Part shown: positions 43,186 to 52,224 of the stretch, in pieces
Layout: the number at the start of each line of letters is the position of its first letter
Numbering within the stretch: position 1 is the stretch's first letter
From: Candidatus Zhuqueibacterota bacterium
Lineage (GTDB): Bacteria > Zhuqueibacterota > Zhuqueibacteria > Zhuqueibacterales > Zhuqueibacteraceae
Length of the DNA stretch: 64,000 bases
Assembly (NCBI GenBank): GCA_022616415.1
Contig: JAKEEU010000110.1
Coordinates: forward strand, 1-64,000
Direction of reading: 5' to 3'
Translations under genes and position numbers: made by a program
The notes under the pieces: generated by a model
Databases searched by the model: none
The model's input: only the letters and a program-made list of their open reading frames with translations
What the model was told of the DNA's origin: nothing

Positions 43186-44328
43186 ATGGATCTGCTAAAT
43201 AAACCCCTTATGTCACACTTGCCTTTGGTTTCAGTTATTATACCTGCATATAACGCCGCAGCCTTCATTCGGCAGACCCTGGTTTCCGTGCTCTCGCAAT
43301 CATATAGGAACCTGGAAATCATCGTCGTTGATGACGGTTCAACTGATCAAACTGCTGAAATTGTCAAATCCATCGCCAAAAGTGATCATCGCCTCATATT
43401 GCTGCGTCAATCAAACCAGGGAGTTGCCGTGGCGCGTAACCTGGCGATTGAGAAGTCCAGAGGGGAATTCATCGCGCCGATTGATGCCGATGATATCTGG
43501 CATCCGGAGAAAATCAAAAAACAGGTGAAATGTATGCTGGAGAGTGGGCCGGCAGTTGGACTCGTCTATACCTGGTTTATGAGAATTGATGAAAACAGCT
43601 TATACCTTTGCGCCAGCGGCAAATGGGAGGTGGAGGGAATGGCCCTTACGGCGCTGATCTATTCCAACTTTGTAGGTAATGGGAGTGTGCCCTTGATACG
43701 CCGTGCCTGCCTGGAGCATGTGGGTGGCTATACGGTGCAATTGAGAGCACAGGGCGCTGAGGGCTGTGAAGATTGGGATCTTTATTTGCGTATTGCTGAA
43801 CACTACCGATTTCGTGTTGTGCCAGCGTATCTGGTTGGATATCGCCGCTCATCGAAAAACATGTCTTCGAATTATATCGCCATGGCTAAATCACATAAGG
43901 TGGTGCTGCAAAATATCGAACAACGGCATTCGGAGATCTCGGCTGAGATCTTTCGTGGGGCTAAAAGCACCCAATGTTTTTTCGAGGTCAGAGCCCATTA
44001 CAGCCGTGGTAACTATCTGGGCGCGCTGTATTGGGCTTATCATGCCCTGCTCTGGGATTCAATGAAGATTTTTTCCAAGCCTTTGCTGAATTGGACCGTT
44101 TTAAGCCTGCTGGAGATTATGGCGAAGCCAGTAACCTCCCTAATCGGGCTGGAACATCGCCCGCTGCTGGAATTCATAAAACGAATTCGTTCCAGATTTC
44201 AAAAAAACCGGACCCTGATACCATTAGAAAATGGTTATGAAATTATGCCGCAGACGCGGAAGCCCTTGAATGTGTATGACCGCTATTTCTCCAAAGATGG
44301 CGCAATATTGCAAAGTACTCAACTCTAA
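43186..44328 (+). CDS. Glycosyltransferase family 2 (B)
   Basis: GT-A glycosyltransferase of about 380 residues. Motifs are VSVIIPAYNAAAFIRQTL, IIVVDDGSTDQT and FIAPIDADDIWHPEK (the DXD region is IDADD), then GAEGCEDWDLYLRI. The frame opens at 43108, but the sequence there is not family-like; starts at 43186 or 43210 (MSHLPLV) are preferred. A C-terminal helical region of about 120 residues follows the catalytic domain. Confidence 0.88.
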   Translation: MDLLNKPLMSHLPLVSVIIPAYNAAAFIRQTLVSVLSQSYRNLEIIVVDDGSTDQTAEIVKSIAKSDHRLILLRQSNQGVAVARNLAIEKSRGEFIAPIDADDIWHPEKIKKQVKCMLESGPAVGLVYTWFMRIDENSLYLCASGKWEVEGMALTALIYSNFVGNGSVPLIRRACLEHVGGYTVQLRAQGAEGCEDWDLYLRIAEHYRFRVVPAYLVGYRRSSKNMSSNYIAMAKSHKVVLQNIEQRHSEISAEIFRGAKSTQCFFEVRAHYSRGNYLGALYWAYHALLWDSMKIFSKPLLNWTVLSLLEIMAKPVTSLIGLEHRPLLEFIKRIRSRFQKNRTLIPLENGYEIMPQTRKPLNVYDRYFSKDGAILQSTQL

Positions 44329-44331
44329 TGC

Positions 44332-46203
44332 TTGACAAATCCCAAAGAGACTGACTTGCGATCCAAGATCATAAAAGAAGTCAAAGTCGTCAGAACTTTG
44401 CTGCCATTTCTACGCCCATATCCATGGGCGATTCCTGCGATCATCACCTTGGGAGTTCTTTCTTCTCTGGCTGAGGGAATAGGGATCAGTCTCTTCATTC
44501 CTTTCCTGGAGAGCTTGGAGAAAACCAACGGTCATTCCAATACCGGCAAATGGCTGATAGATTTCTTCGGTCAATTGTTTAACCACGTCCCGCCTGAGCA
44601 TCGTCTTCTCGTCATCTCCGTATGCATCTTTGCCAGCACCCTATTAGGGGCATCCCTTTCCTACAGCTATGTAGTGCTTTTTGCCTGGCTGGATGCGCGT
44701 ATTGGCCATCGCATGCGTTCCGGCATATTCGAGCAGCTTTTAACGGTAGGCTACCGCTTTTTGGAACGCAGCCCCTCCGGTAAATTATTGAATGCGCTGT
44801 CCACCGAAACTTGGCGTACCAGCGAGGCACTGTCGATGTTGGTTCGCTTGATTGTCACAATTTGTATGCTTGTGGTCTATACCATCTTGCTGCTGTTGAT
44901 TTCATGGCAACTGACCCTGTTGGTAACCGTGGCCATGTGCGTGATATCGATGATCGTACGCCGGCTGACGCACCGCGTGAAGAATCTTAGCAGGAGGGCA
45001 ACTCGAGACAACGCGATGCTGGCCAATAGAATGATTGAGGGTATTGAGGGAATGAAGGTCATTCGTTCCTTTGGGCGGGAATCTTATGAGCAAGAGCGCT
45101 TTGATCAGTCTTCACAGCAAGTGAGTAAAATGTTCAAGAATCTCGGCATCATCGGCGAAGCCGTCAACCCGGTTTACGAGATTCTCACCGCGGCTCTTCT
45201 CGTCTACATCTTGTTCAGCACTCTCCAGAAACCCGACAACCTGGCTGCCATTTTGGTTTTTCTTTTTGTTCTCTATCGATTGCAACCGAAGATCAAGGCA
45301 CTGGATAGAGATCGGGTTAAATTGAATTCCTTGGCCGGGCCTGTGGAAGAGATCACCTCCTTGCTGGATCGCACTGATAAATCCTATCTCATACCGGGCA
45401 GAATCTCCCATCAGGGCTTGAAGCGGGCGATTCGTTTTGAGCGCGTTACCTTCCGCTACAGCGAGGCGGAGAAGCCCGCACTGCGAAACGTTGTGATTCG
45501 TATTCCCTCCGGCAAAACCACCGCCTTGGTGGGGCCTTCAGGTGCAGGCAAATCCACCTTAATCAAGCTCCTCCTTCGATTTTACGAGGTAACGGAAGGC
45601 GAGATTTATGTAGATGAGCAACCATTACGAGCGTTAAACCTGGCTTCCTGGCGCAGTCGAATCGCTCTGGTGAGCCAGGATGTCTTTCTGTTTAATGCAA
45701 GTGTGCGTGAGAATATTGCTTACGGACGTTTGGAAGCCACCGCTGAGGAGATCATTACGGCGGCAAAGCAAGCAGATGCCCATGAATTCATTAGCCAACT
45801 TCCTGAGGGTTACGATACCATCGTGGGCGAGCGGGGTGTCAAGCTCTCAGGAGGCCAACAGCAACGCCTCACCCTGGCCCGGGCCATCGTGCGCAATCCG
45901 GAGATTCTCATTTTGGACGAGGCCACCAATTCGCTCGACAGTATTTCAGAGCACCTGATTCAGGAAGCCCTGGATAACCTGAGTCAAGATCGTACGGTGA
46001 TTGTCATTGCCCACCGGCTTTCCACGATAAAACGTGCTGACCATATCATCGTGCTGGATCAAGGACGCGTTCGCGAGCAAGGAGATATCCGGCACGTGCT
46101 CGAGCTCGACGGTCTGTTTGCCAGACTTTATGAATTGCAAAACCGCGAAGTTTTGACCGGGGAAGCATCCTATGAACTATCCGATTATGGATCTCAAATT
46201 TGA
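44332..46203 (+). CDS. ABC transporter, fused permease and ATPase (MsbA-like)
   Basis: 623-residue half-transporter that would act as a dimer to flip or export a lipid-linked glycan. The N-terminal six-helix permease (about 20-330) is followed by a nucleotide-binding domain: Walker A GPSGAGKSTLIK, Q-loop VSQDVFLF, signature LSGGQQQRL, Walker B ILILDEATNSLDS and H-loop IAHRLSTI. It probably starts at TTG 44332; the ATG two codons earlier hits a stop at once. It adds an ABC export route beside the Wzx-like flippase. The gene overlaps the next glycosyltransferase gene by 32 nt. Confidence 0.9.
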   Translation: MTNPKETDLRSKIIKEVKVVRTLLPFLRPYPWAIPAIITLGVLSSLAEGIGISLFIPFLESLEKTNGHSNTGKWLIDFFGQLFNHVPPEHRLLVISVCIFASTLLGASLSYSYVVLFAWLDARIGHRMRSGIFEQLLTVGYRFLERSPSGKLLNALSTETWRTSEALSMLVRLIVTICMLVVYTILLLLISWQLTLLVTVAMCVISMIVRRLTHRVKNLSRRATRDNAMLANRMIEGIEGMKVIRSFGRESYEQERFDQSSQQVSKMFKNLGIIGEAVNPVYEILTAALLVYILFSTLQKPDNLAAILVFLFVLYRLQPKIKALDRDRVKLNSLAGPVEEITSLLDRTDKSYLIPGRISHQGLKRAIRFERVTFRYSEAEKPALRNVVIRIPSGKTTALVGPSGAGKSTLIKLLLRFYEVTEGEIYVDEQPLRALNLASWRSRIALVSQDVFLFNASVRENIAYGRLEATAEEIITAAKQADAHEFISQLPEGYDTIVGERGVKLSGGQQQRLTLARAIVRNPEILILDEATNSLDSISEHLIQEALDNLSQDRTVIVIAHRLSTIKRADHIIVLDQGRVREQGDIRHVLELDGLFARLYELQNREVLTGEASYELSDYGSQI

Positions 46204-47971
46204 TAATGTGACTGACGGCCGTTTCTTGTCGTCGAGCGACAGGTCACCAACTTTGGCGGAATTTGCCGCATCCGCGGCATCCTTGCATAAGCTCGAAACC
46301 GTGCGCGACCTCTGTAACAAGACCCTGCACGATCTGGAAACGCCGCTGATTTCCGTCATCATCCCTTGTTACAATCACGCTCACTTTTTGCCTCGAGCCA
46401 TTGCCAGCGTGCTCCATCAAACCTACCGGCATTTTGAAATCGTGTTGGTAGATGATGGCTCGACGGATCACGCCGAGGAGGTAGCCGCTCGTTATCCCGA
46501 GGTTATTTACATCAAGCAAGAAAATCAGGGCTTGGCTGCTGCCCGCAATACGGGAATAAGAATGAGCCGGGGAAGCTATCTGGTTTTCCTGGATGCCGAT
46601 GATCGCCTTCTTCCCACCGCACTGGCAGCCGGTTTGAGAGGTTTCCGCGCGTATCCGGAATGCGCGTTCGTTTCCGGCGACCACAGACGTGTGGGCGCCG
46701 ATGGTTCCGTTCTCAAAAGGCCCGAAGCTTCACGGGTTGACAAAGATCACCATCTGGCGCTGTTGCGCGGAAACTATATCGGCATGCATGCGACCGTGAT
46801 GTACCAGCGCGAGATTTTGGAGCGCATCGGAGGCTTTGATACGTCCCTGGCGGCCTGTGAGGACTATGACCTCTACCTGCGCCTCGCCGGACGGTTTCCG
46901 GTTTACTGTCACAACGAAGTGGTCGCCGAGTATCACCTCCATGGCGCGAATATGTCGTGCAACACCGGGTTGATGTTGAAAACGGCGCTGGCTGCTCTGC
47001 GCTCTCAATGGAAGGATATAAAAAGAGACAAGCGATGCCGGGAAGCCTACAAGGATGGCATCAGCGCCTGGAAAGAGCACTATGGCAAAGAGCTGATCCA
47101 CCAAATAAAAAGTTTTATCCACGCCTCCGGCAGTCGGAAGCAGGTAGCACGAGCGGTGATGGTGCTATGGCGATATGCTCCGCACTGGTTTGCCAGGTAC
47201 ATCGCCAAGTATATTGGACGGTTCTGCTTCAAAATGTTGAAGGCTATGCTTCCGCTCCTTATCCGTCACCGACTCCGGGCGAAGCGGCAAGGACTCCCGT
47301 ATCGCCTGGCTGCCGGTGAGGTGCGCCTCGGGGACTTGCGACGTGTGACACCAATCAGCCGCGTTTTTGGGTTTGATCGTGGCCTGCCCATTGACCGCTA
47401 TTATATCGAAAATTTTCTAGCCCGCAATGCCAGCGACATAAAAGGACGCGTGCTCGAGATTGGAGACAACACCTATACTCGAAAATTCGGAGGTGAGCGA
47501 GTAGACAAAAGCGATGTGCTGCACGTGTCAGAAGGAAACCCGCTTGCAACCTTCATCGGAGATCTGACCAATGCTGAGCATATTCCCTCGTGCATCTTCG
47601 ACTGCGTCATCTTGACGCAAACCCTGCATCTCATCTACGATGTACGGGCGGCGTTAGCGACGCTTTACCGGATCCTGAAACCGGGCGGCGTCCTACTGGC
47701 AACAATCCCGGGGATCAGCCAAATCGATCATGGCGAATGGGGCAACACGTGGTACTGGTCTTTCACGGCGCTCTCGGCGCGGCGATTGTTTGAAGAGATC
47801 TTCCCACCCTCAGGCGTGGAAATCGCGACGTATGGAAATGTCTTGGCGGCCGTGGCCTTTTTGCACGGCCTGGCAGTGAAGGAATTGCGACAGGACGAGC
47901 TGGATCACCACGACCCTGATTATCAGCTCTTAATTGCAGTCAAAGCCGTGAAGCGCGAGGTCGTACAATGA
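46172..47971 (+). CDS. Bifunctional glycosyltransferase family 2 / SAM-dependent methyltransferase
   Basis: 599-residue fusion. The GT2 part (about 58-300) has ISVIIPCYNHAHFLPRAI, IVLVDDGSTDHA and YLVFLDADDRLLP, with FDTSLAACEDYDLYLRL. After a basic linker (about 340-395), the C-terminal part is a class I methyltransferase fold: GRVLEIGDNTYTRKFGG as motif I, FDCVILTQTLHLIYDV as motif II and LKPGGVLLATIPGISQID. The motif I glycine pattern is unusual (EIGDNTYT). It would add a sugar and methylate a product, possibly capping chain growth. It overlaps the following deacetylase gene by 4 nt. Confidence 0.85.
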   Translation: MNYPIMDLKFDNVTDGRFLSSSDRSPTLAEFAASAASLHKLETVRDLCNKTLHDLETPLISVIIPCYNHAHFLPRAIASVLHQTYRHFEIVLVDDGSTDHAEEVAARYPEVIYIKQENQGLAAARNTGIRMSRGSYLVFLDADDRLLPTALAAGLRGFRAYPECAFVSGDHRRVGADGSVLKRPEASRVDKDHHLALLRGNYIGMHATVMYQREILERIGGFDTSLAACEDYDLYLRLAGRFPVYCHNEVVAEYHLHGANMSCNTGLMLKTALAALRSQWKDIKRDKRCREAYKDGISAWKEHYGKELIHQIKSFIHASGSRKQVARAVMVLWRYAPHWFARYIAKYIGRFCFKMLKAMLPLLIRHRLRAKRQGLPYRLAAGEVRLGDLRRVTPISRVFGFDRGLPIDRYYIENFLARNASDIKGRVLEIGDNTYTRKFGGERVDKSDVLHVSEGNPLATFIGDLTNAEHIPSCIFDCVILTQTLHLIYDVRAALATLYRILKPGGVLLATIPGISQIDHGEWGNTWYWSFTALSARRLFEEIFPPSGVEIATYGNVLAAVAFLHGLAVKELRQDELDHHDPDYQLLIAVKAVKREVVQ

Positions 47972-49005
47972 AGTTGCCCGGCATAAACAGACTGCGCCGG
48001 GCGGCACGGCGGCTCAAAGGCAGCCACGCCTCGGGCGGAATCATTCTGCTTTATCATCGCGTCGCTGAGGTGAGCTCGAATCCTTGGGGTTTGTGTGTAT
48101 CATCCCGCCATTTTGCCGAGCATCTGGAAGTTTTACGAAAACGCGGTTTCGTTATGCCGCTGGGTCAACTGCTGGAGGCGCTTAGAGACGGGAAACTTTC
48201 TCGCCTGCACGTGGCTGTCTCTTTCGATGATGGTTACGCTGATAATCTTCATGCTGCCAAACCGCTCTTGGAGCGCTATGAGACGCCAGCAACATTTTTC
48301 CTGACCACTGGATATATTGATCGACAACGCGAGTTCTGGTGGGACGAGCTTGAACGGATCTTGCTGCGACCCGGCAAGCTGCCAGAGACCCTTCAACTCA
48401 GCATGGCGGGCCGCACATTTCATCGGACCTTGGGGAAAGCTGCGCAGCTCAGCGATGATGATTTTCGTCAGCATCGCTCCTGGAAAGCCTGGGAAGAGGC
48501 GCCAAGCCCGCGTCATGAGCTTTACTATTCACTTTGGCAAACGCTGCAAATGCTGCGGGAAAATGAGCGGCGAAAGGCCATGGACGAACTCGCGGTGTGG
48601 GCGGGCGTCACGCCGGCGGGCCGCCAAACCCACTGGCCCCTTTCAAATGAAGAAGTGATGGCCTTGGCAAAAGGAGAACTGTTCGAAATTGGCGATCATA
48701 CAGCGACACATCCGCTGCTTTCTGCGCTCCCGGCAGTTCTGCAACGGGAAGAGATACAGCAGAGCAAAGCTCATTTGGAGGAAATCTTAGAGCGTCCGGT
48801 GACGAGCTTCTCGTATCCACATGGCAATTACACCGCGGAAACAGTCGCGCTGGTTCGCGCCGCCGGATTTACGTGTGCTTGCTCGACTGTTGCCGGCATC
48901 GTCCGGATAGGCACGGACTGTTTGCAGTTGCCCCGCGTGCAAGTGGGAGACTGGGACGGGGAGGTGTTCAACAGATGGCTGTCGAGAAGTTTCTTTTCTG
49001 CTTAG
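47968..49005 (+). CDS. Polysaccharide deacetylase (NodB domain, CE4-like)
   Basis: 345-residue protein with a NodB homology domain. The metal-binding motif is VSFDDGYADNLH (Asp-Asp near residue 89), then HTATHPLLSALP for the His-x3-His motif, TSFSYPHGNYT and the C-terminal LPRVQVGDWDG. No signal peptide is obvious, so it could act on lipid-linked intermediates at the membrane. It begins in an ATGA overlap with the fusion glycosyltransferase. De-N-acetylation of an amino sugar in the polymer is the likely reaction. Confidence 0.88.
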   Translation: MKLPGINRLRRAARRLKGSHASGGIILLYHRVAEVSSNPWGLCVSSRHFAEHLEVLRKRGFVMPLGQLLEALRDGKLSRLHVAVSFDDGYADNLHAAKPLLERYETPATFFLTTGYIDRQREFWWDELERILLRPGKLPETLQLSMAGRTFHRTLGKAAQLSDDDFRQHRSWKAWEEAPSPRHELYYSLWQTLQMLRENERRKAMDELAVWAGVTPAGRQTHWPLSNEEVMALAKGELFEIGDHTATHPLLSALPAVLQREEIQQSKAHLEEILERPVTSFSYPHGNYTAETVALVRAAGFTCACSTVAGIVRIGTDCLQLPRVQVGDWDGEVFNRWLSRSFFSA

Positions 49006-49043
49006 TTTGTTGAAAGCAAAATCCTTGCAATGCCTTGAATACA

Positions 49044-50036
49044 ATGCCCCCAAAACCATTAGTTTCTGTGATCACCACATTCCTGAACGAAGAAAAATTC
49101 ATCGAGCAGGCCATCGCCAGCGTATTCGCCCAGACTTACGAAAACTGGGAGCTTTTGCTGGTGGACGACGGCTCGTCCGATGACAGCACCGTTATCGCCC
49201 GGCGATACGCAAAAAATTATCCTGAGAAAGTACGCTACCTTGAGCATGATGGCCACCAGAATCGTGGCGCGAGCGCATCGCGCAACTTGGGTATTTGCCA
49301 TGGCCGCGGCGAATACATTGCTTTTCTCGATGCCGACGACGTTTGGTTGCCGCACAAGCTGGAGCAGCAGGTGGAGATTCTGGAGACTCACCCTGAGGCT
49401 GACATGGTGTGCGGCGCTACGCAGTATTGGAACAGTTGGACCGGAATTTCTGAAGATGTCCAAAGCGATGTCACGTTAACAGTTGGTGCTCCATTGGATA
49501 CACTGATACAGCCGCCAACGCTCCTGACGCTCCTTTACCCATTGGGACAAGGCACGGCACCTTCTCTCTCTAATCTTCTGTTACAACGTAAGATAGTAGA
49601 ATCGGTTGGTCGATTTCAAGAAGACTTTCGAGGCATATACCAATTGTATGAGGATCAAGCCTTCTTGACCAAGGTGTACCTTAAGGCCCGTGTATTCGTG
49701 GTGAGTGTCTATTGGGACCGGTATCGGCAGCATCCGGACTCTTGTGTATCTTCTGTCAAGCGGTCAGGACAATATCATACCGTGCGACGATTTTTTTTGA
49801 ACTGGTTTGAAGAATATCTGTGCGGACAGGGGGCCAAAGAAACCGAAGTTTGGCAGGCGCTTCAAAAAGCCCTGTGGCCTTATCGTCATCCGCTTTTGTC
49901 TCGCCTGGTAAAATTTCACCGCAGGCCTTTCAGGCAAATGAAAGCGTTAATGAAGTGGTTCCTCCGTCGAATATTGCCTGCCTCTATCCATCACTGGTTT
50001 TGTACCCAATTGCAGAGTTATAGTCATATTAAGTAA
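49044..50036 (+). CDS. Glycosyltransferase family 2 (C)
   Basis: GT-A enzyme of about 330 residues: VSVITTFLNEEKFIEQAI, LLLVDDGSSDDST and YIAFLDADDVWLPHK, then GIYQLYEDQAFLTKVYL. The frame opens at a TTG 9 nt before the ATG used here. It is the last gene of the plus-strand exopolysaccharide series; the terminator follows 118 bp later. Confidence 0.88.
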   Translation: MPPKPLVSVITTFLNEEKFIEQAIASVFAQTYENWELLLVDDGSSDDSTVIARRYAKNYPEKVRYLEHDGHQNRGASASRNLGICHGRGEYIAFLDADDVWLPHKLEQQVEILETHPEADMVCGATQYWNSWTGISEDVQSDVTLTVGAPLDTLIQPPTLLTLLYPLGQGTAPSLSNLLLQRKIVESVGRFQEDFRGIYQLYEDQAFLTKVYLKARVFVVSVYWDRYRQHPDSCVSSVKRSGQYHTVRRFFLNWFEEYLCGQGAKETEVWQALQKALWPYRHPLLSRLVKFHRRPFRQMKALMKWFLRRILPASIHHWFCTQLQSYSHIK

Positions 50037-50153
50037 CGCAGAGGTTCCGGCGCTGAACCGATTGGTTAAATTTTTGATTAAATGGGACAAGGGAAAGGTA
50101 GAGGCCAAGAGATGAAAAAAACCGGAGATCACCTCTCCGCTTTCCACCCATAG

Positions 50154-50190
50154 AAAAGCCCTCGACGAATGACTCGAAGAGGGCTTTTTC
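50154..50190. terminator. Strong intrinsic terminator, end of EPS cluster
   Basis: AAAAGCCCTC (50154-50163) pairs with GAGGGCTTTT (50179-50188) around an inner stem, followed by CTTTTTC on the plus strand. A-residues on the left arm make it bidirectional. Confidence 0.85.
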
Positions 50191-50329
50191 TTTTTCACTC
50201 ATTCAGTCTTGGCCGTGGCGTTGCTCCCAATCGCCGGCGTAAAGCCAAACGCCTTCGTCTTCTGATCTCCCCAAAGCTTGATCTCCCCAAAAGTGCTTTC
50301 ATACTTTCGGCCTCTTTCTCGCGCAGCTC

Positions 50330-50518
50330 GATAAGCTGGCCGCTGCCATCTTTTATACCGATAATATTCGGATGCTGCGCAAGATTCACGACGAGGTCGA
50401 TGGGCAGATTGACGCCGGTGAATCTCGGCACTTTATAAATGAGAATGGGAATCGGCGAGGCCTCCGCAACGGCTTCATAATGGCGGCGCATGGCCTCAGA
50501 CGTGAGGCGAGAATCTGG
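50330..50518 (-). pseudogene. Fragment of a dihydrodipicolinate-synthase-family gene
   Basis: About 60 residues of the DapA/NanA family remain on the minus strand: RLTSEAMRRHYEAVAEASPI, then PILIYKVPRFTGVNLP and HPNIIGIKDGSG. This is the middle of the TIM barrel, including the conserved YNVP-like (here YKVP) and GIKD(S)SG motifs; the Tyr is kept. The N-terminal third and the C-terminal third are absent. The frame stays open to 50195 but loses resemblance after IELREK. It abuts a DUF5916 fragment on the other strand. Confidence 0.75.
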
Positions 50519-50745
50519 CGACGACGGCGCTGCGGGGCGGCCCGGCGTTGCGCTTGCCGGGACAATGGAATCAAAGGTACGAGCATTTCTCAGACGACCG
50601 CAAAGCCGTGCAGCTCGGCGTGTTCGGTTTCAACAGTTGGAAAGACGAAGGCGATACGCGCTTTCACGAAATCGGCGTCAGTTCATCTTTTCGTCCGTTC
50701 AAAGCGCTGGCGATCCGGCTCAATCCGTTTTTCACGATTCGCTGA
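50506..50745 (+). pseudogene. Fragment of a DUF5916 outer-membrane protein gene
   Basis: A plus-strand frame reads TALRGGPALRLPGQWNQRYE, then FGFNSWKDEGDTRFHEIGVS, SFRPFKALAIRLNPFF, and ends at a stop at 50743-50745. This looks like one section of the barrel domain of DUF5916 (family-9 carbohydrate-binding) proteins. Intact members of that family are several hundred residues long. Both ends are lost, so it is a remnant. Confidence 0.6.
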
Positions 50746-50762
50746 GAAAGGCTGTTTTTGGA

Positions 50763-51590
50763 TCAATTGTGACTAAACCTGTCAAGCAGTTGTTGAAACA
50801 GTTCTGGGCCTAATTTGGCTTGCAATGACTTCAAGATCTCTTCTTCTCCAAACGCCGCAAGCAAATCTTCTTTGTTTAAGGCCGCTAAAAGCTCTTCCTT
50901 GCGAAAATTGGCAAGAAGCTTTTCACGTCCCATTTTTTGGCTAAGGACAGCCATCACTCGCTCTTGACCCAGGGTTTCGATAAATCTGTCAATTGTTTCT
51001 TGTTTAACCATCATAAGTTTGAGCACCTCGCTTTCGTAGAGATCAAGGATTGCTTCAAGAATGGGGCTCGACTGGCCGCGTTCTAATTGTGATAAGATAA
51101 TCGGTTGCCGGCGCGCCGGATTCGAGAAAACCTGCAGTTCTTCCGGTGTCAATTCATCCGGCAGGCCTTCAAACGGGATCAAGTAAGAAACCATATTTGA
51201 ATCGCATCTGAAAATTCCCTTTCCTGTTGGCTTGTAGCCGAGAGCTGGCAACACCTCCAAAACAACAGGGTTGAGATGATGTACCAGCGCCGTTAATGTG
51301 ACCTCCCCAACCGTATGAATGCCATTTCTCATCATGTACAACCAACCATAAGCATGCAGCTTGAGCAAGTCGGCAACCTCGAGACGATCTGCCTCGGTTT
51401 TCACTTCCATTACGTTATAATGCCGGAAGTAGTGAAAGAGCGGCGGCAGTTTTGAAATATCCGGCGGCATTTCCTCCTCAGGAGTGATTAGGTGATCCTC
51501 GACTTTGAACTTGGCCTGCTCGAACCGTAGTCGCAGCAGTTGAATGAGCCGTGCTTCGTATTGTTTGGGTGCCGGACGCTCGTTGCTCAT
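50763..51590 (-). CDS. PD-(D/E)XK-like protein, catalytic-Asp segment deleted (paralog 1)
   Basis: 275-residue paralog of the protein at 54255. The N-terminal half is nearly the same (ERPAPKQYEARLIQLLRLRF, VMEVKTEADRLE, LKLHAYGWLYMM). A segment of about 13 residues holding E-I-D-M-I-V in the paralog is missing between VEDHL and ITPEEE, so the putative metal-binding Asp is lost while E-x-K (EVK) remains. The C-terminus has short leucine/lysine/glutamate repeats (LLANFRKEE, LLAALNKED, LLAAFGEEE). It may be inactive or regulatory. I do not recognise the family by name; it resembles Rpn/PDDEXK-type proteins in layout. Confidence 0.7.
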   Translation of the reverse strand: MSNERPAPKQYEARLIQLLRLRFEQAKFKVEDHLITPEEEMPPDISKLPPLFHYFRHYNVMEVKTEADRLEVADLLKLHAYGWLYMMRNGIHTVGEVTLTALVHHLNPVVLEVLPALGYKPTGKGIFRCDSNMVSYLIPFEGLPDELTPEELQVFSNPARRQPIILSQLERGQSSPILEAILDLYESEVLKLMMVKQETIDRFIETLGQERVMAVLSQKMGREKLLANFRKEELLAALNKEDLLAAFGEEEILKSLQAKLGPELFQQLLDRFSHN

Positions 51591-51736
51591 GGATTCGCTC
51601 TCCGACTCAAATATAACGCTGCGCCTTTAAGAAAGCAACATTTTTTTACTAGTCATAAAATTCAGATGTCCAAACATCTTCTTCGTAAACTGCAGTCAAC
51701 TAAGAAATTATAACAAAGCACAACTTTTTGATTTGT

Positions 51737-52219
51737 TCACTTTTCTCCGGACGAATAAACCAGCCTCTCAATAAATTTCTCATTGACGTAAACAACTCCA
51801 AACGTCATCAAAAGTATCAGGCCAATCAGCAGGGGCACAACGGGAAAAAAGGCGAGGAAGAAATCGATGCCGGAGCCAAGCAGGTTCCATGCTGCGTAAC
51901 TCAGCCCGAAAAGGCAAGAGAAGATGATGCCCAAAATTGAGACGAGCCAGGGCCGTTCAAAAGCAAGCGTGGCGGCTTTCCGCCAAACCGGCTTTTTGAT
52001 CGACGCCGCTTGCGAGATAACGGCTTGATTGAAATGGGGCGAAAGCGCTGGAATGTCATGATCGGCTGTCAAGCTCGCAAAAAGTTTTCCATCAAAGCTA
52101 AGCTCGGCTTGGCAGTCAAGGCACGTCGCGAGATGTTGCTCCACCTGCTGTCGTTGCCCGTCATCCAATTTGCCATTCAAGTATGGCGCGAAAAGGCTTT
52201 GTATGTTTTCGCAAGACAT
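51737..52219 (-). CDS. Anti-sigma factor with zinc-finger (zf-HC2) domain
   Basis: 160-residue membrane-bound regulator that would hold the ECF sigma factor inactive. The N-terminus has the anti-sigma zinc site with CENIQ near the start and HLATCLDCQAEL (H-x3-C-x2-C) near residue 29. Two hydrophobic segments follow (WLVSILGIIFSCLFGLSYAA and LLIGLILLMTFGVVYV). It is encoded 5 nt downstream of the sigma factor gene, the usual arrangement. Confidence 0.88.
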   Translation of the reverse strand: MSCENIQSLFAPYLNGKLDDGQRQQVEQHLATCLDCQAELSFDGKLFASLTADHDIPALSPHFNQAVISQAASIKKPVWRKAATLAFERPWLVSILGIIFSCLFGLSYAAWNLLGSGIDFFLAFFPVVPLLIGLILLMTFGVVYVNEKFIERLVYSSGEK

Positions 52220-52224
52220 GACGA

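Noticed and set aside
50195..50329. Continuation of the DapA-family fragment to the end of its open frame
   Set aside because: After the GIKDGSG motif the residues no longer resemble the family, and the DNA there contains duplicated TTGATCTCCCCAAA words instead.
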